Below are positions 5,912 to 7,614 of a stretch of 7,614 nucleotides of DNA, one piece after another. The notes beneath the pieces were generated by a model that was given only the letters and a program-made list of their open reading frames with translations, was not told where the DNA came from and searched no databases. Where the stretch lies: the NCBI GenBank assembly GCA_046304755.1, contig JBKCDO010000183.1, positions 1 through 7,614 of the forward strand, given 5' to 3'. Position 1 is the stretch's first letter; each line of letters opens with the position of its first letter. Source of the stretch: JAIBBG01 sp046304755 (GTDB lineage Bacteria > Bacteroidota > Bacteroidia > Flavobacteriales_D > Sanyastnellaceae). Made by a program: the position numbers and the translations under genes.

Positions 5912-7614
5912 CTAAAAAAGGCTTGCCTGCTCGCCGGGCGTCTCGGGTTTCGATCTTGGTTTCTTTTCGGGCTTCGGCGGATCAGGGATTGCTCCTGACT
6001 TACGCTGCTCCTTGAATCGGGCCATCTCCTCTTCCAGTCCTTCGATTTCGAATTCGATATCATCCGGGTTTTGGCGAAGGGTATCCTCCAAGTCGAACAA
6101 CTCTTCGTTGCGGTCAATCTCTACCTTCTCAGGTTGTCGTGCAGCAATGAGCTCCTGCAGCATGTTCTCAGCCTCGATCTCACGCTGCGGATCGGCGTCG
6201 AGCAATTCAATGTTGAGAACGGGATATGCGGTCAGTCGATTACCAATCGCCTTCAATCCTTTCACCGCAATGAACTCGCGCAGGTCGATGCTCTCGTCCA
6301 TCTTGTTCTTGGCGATTTTGTTGCGCTTATCGAATCGCACATACACCACCGGGTGATGCAAGAGCGATGCAATGCCCAACTTCGACTTCGGATGTTCGCT
6401 GATGAACGTAACCGGGCCTTTCGACGCTTCAATCAAGAAGCGCTTCACGAACCACTGGTCCTTCTCGCCATCATAATACACGGCTGTAAGCGGCTTCTCC
6501 GTAATCCACTTCTCGAGTATAACGATGTTCTCGTCGAAGTGCGTGGCGAGGTCAGGACTGATGAGCTTGTACACACCCGACGCCAATACACAAAGTATCT
6601 TATCTTCAGCGTTGAACTCACCCATGAAACGGCCGTGGCCTTCTTCATTGAGACGCATCACGCTTTCATCCAACCAAATCTTACGTGCACCGAGGGTGGA
6701 AATACCCGCTTGCTTCAGTTCCACTTTCTTCACGGGATACTTCGACGCGACGTTACCGCCGGCATCGCGACCCTTGATAGCGAGTTCCGCAAAGTCGATG
6801 TCGTACTTGAGTTTCTTGAGTCGCTCCAAGGCACGCAGGTGAATGGTCACCACTTCAGCTTCACCGTTCGGGTTGGCCGAGAAGTGCAGTACTTCACTGC
6901 CGGCTGTTCCTTTGGTTAGATCGTACTCCTTATCACGCGTAATGGCCGTCACGGCAAAGCGCTTCATCATGGCGCCGCCCTTTTTGCCATCGGCATAGAT
7001 CATATTGTATATGGTGCGCTTGTCGTCTTTCTTCCACACCGCAGCATGGATGATGTCTTTGCCCACGAAGGCTTTCGACTCGACGCGCTTCACCAACATC
7101 TTTCCATCGCGACGGAATATAATAATGTCATCGATGTCGGAACAGTCGCTTACGAACTCGCCCTCGTCGCGCTTCAAACCCGTACCGATGAATCCTTCGG
7201 CGAAGTTCACATACAGTTTCGCGTTGGCAATAGCCACCTTCGCAGCTTCCACCACGTCGAACTGCTTGAGTTCTGTTTTGCGATCCTTGTCCTTGCCGTA
7301 TTTGCGCTTCAGTTCCTTGAAGTAATCCACGCACGTATCGACCAGTTCATTCAGCTTGCGCTGCACTTCTTGGATATCTCCTTCGAGTTTCTTGATGAGC
7401 TCATCAGCCTTGAAGGAGTCGAATTTCGAAATACGCTTGATGCGGATTTCCGTCAAACGGGTCACATCATCATCGGTCACTTCACGGAAGAAGTCCTTTA
7501 CGAAAGGCTTCAAGCCTTTGTGTATGGTGTCGAGAATTTCTTCCCACGACTCACACTCTTCAATCTTGCGGTAGATGCGCTTCTCGATGAAGATCTTTTC
7601 AAGTGACGAGAAGA
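5912..7614 (-). CDS. parC: DNA topoisomerase IV subunit A, C-terminal part (5' partial)
   Basis: The frame is open from the right edge to a TAG at 5912-5914, giving 566 complete codons. The visible protein begins FSSLEKIFIEKRIYRKIEE and lacks the N-terminal winged-helix region with the active-site tyrosine, roughly 300 residues judging from the usual Bacteroidota ParC size. Features in visible-residue numbering: end of the breakage-reunion domain with a coiled coil (about 65-110), the segment DIDDIIIFRRDGKMLVKRVE (159-178) opening the GyrA/ParC-type C-terminal propeller, blades such as VWKKDDKRTIYNMIYADGKK, FISEHPKSKLGIASLL and YVRFDKRNKIAKNKM, then an acidic helical stretch (about 495-535) and a Lys/Pro-rich tail ending QASLF. 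With ParE it decatenates daughter chromosomes using ATP. The TTG at 7511-7513 is an internal Leu codon, not a start. GyrA is the alternative, but the blade sequences fit Bacteroidota ParC and no canonical GyrA box is visible. Confidence 0.92.
   Translation of the reverse strand, partial: FSSLEKIFIEKRIYRKIEECESWEEILDTIHKGLKPFVKDFFREVTDDDVTRLTEIRIKRISKFDSFKADELIKKLEGDIQEVQRKLNELVDTCVDYFKELKRKYGKDKDRKTELKQFDVVEAAKVAIANAKLYVNFAEGFIGTGLKRDEGEFVSDCSDIDDIIIFRRDGKMLVKRVESKAFVGKDIIHAAVWKKDDKRTIYNMIYADGKKGGAMMKRFAVTAITRDKEYDLTKGTAGSEVLHFSANPNGEAEVVTIHLRALERLKKLKYDIDFAELAIKGRDAGGNVASKYPVKKVELKQAGISTLGARKIWLDESVMRLNEEGHGRFMGEFNAEDKILCVLASGVYKLISPDLATHFDENIVILEKWITEKPLTAVYYDGEKDQWFVKRFLIEASKGPVTFISEHPKSKLGIASLLHHPVVYVRFDKRNKIAKNKMDESIDLREFIAVKGLKAIGNRLTAYPVLNIELLDADPQREIEAENMLQELIAARQPEKVEIDRNEELFDLEDTLRQNPDDIEFEIEGLEEEMARFKEQRKSGAIPDPPKPEKKPRSKPETPGEQASLF

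Noticed and set aside
6071..6919. 282-codon open frame on the plus strand opposite parC
   Set aside because: It lies wholly antisense to the well-matched parC coding sequence, has no recognisable domain and no promoter, and its composition mirrors the reverse complement of parC codons.
7046..7606. 186-codon open frame on the plus strand near the right edge
   Set aside because: Also antisense to parC, whose frame is open and recognisable across the whole stretch; the predicted protein has no coherent motifs.

Overview
The window looks like a piece of a Bacteroidota chromosome, perhaps from a Flavobacteriales- or Chitinophagales-like environmental lineage. Start codons lack purine-rich Shine-Dalgarno boxes. 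One promoter candidate fits the Bacteroidota TTTG / TAnnTTTG pattern. The gene content (DUF2147 protein, Bacteroidota-style ParC, secreted propeller protein with a C-terminal EF-hand pair) fits the same group. Base composition looks uniform, and I see no integrase, transposase, tRNA, rRNA or CRISPR array.

Layout, left to right. (1) 2-1657, plus strand: a tightly spaced run made of the tail of an unrecognised gene, a secreted DUF2147 protein and an outer-membrane beta-barrel protein, with gaps of 3 and 15 bp. (2) 1658-1797: a non-coding gap that opens with four heptamer repeats forming a textbook G-quadruplex motif. (3) 1798-4088, plus strand: the most interesting part, a pair made of a papain-like (NlpC/P60- or CHAP-like) Cys-His hydrolase with no signal peptide and a 491-residue protein with glutamate-cysteine-ligase-like (carboxylate-amine ligase) motifs. 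(4) 4112-5755, plus strand: a secreted repeat (probable beta-propeller) protein ending in two dockerin-like calcium loops. (5) 5756-5911: a gap between convergent genes holding two copies of a 32-bp REP-like hairpin element. (6) 5912-7614, minus strand: the C-terminal two thirds of topoisomerase IV subunit A (ParC), running off the right edge.

How the parts may work together. The first three genes look like an envelope operon. The hydrolase and ligase-like genes suggest a make-and-break pair for an amide or isopeptide bond acting in the cytoplasm, because neither product carries an export signal. This is inference from motifs and adjacency. The propeller gene starts 23 bp after the ligase-like gene and could be read through from it, but it is exported and need not share a function. 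ParC is a housekeeping gene; its extreme C-terminus carries a possible sliding-clamp-binding peptide.
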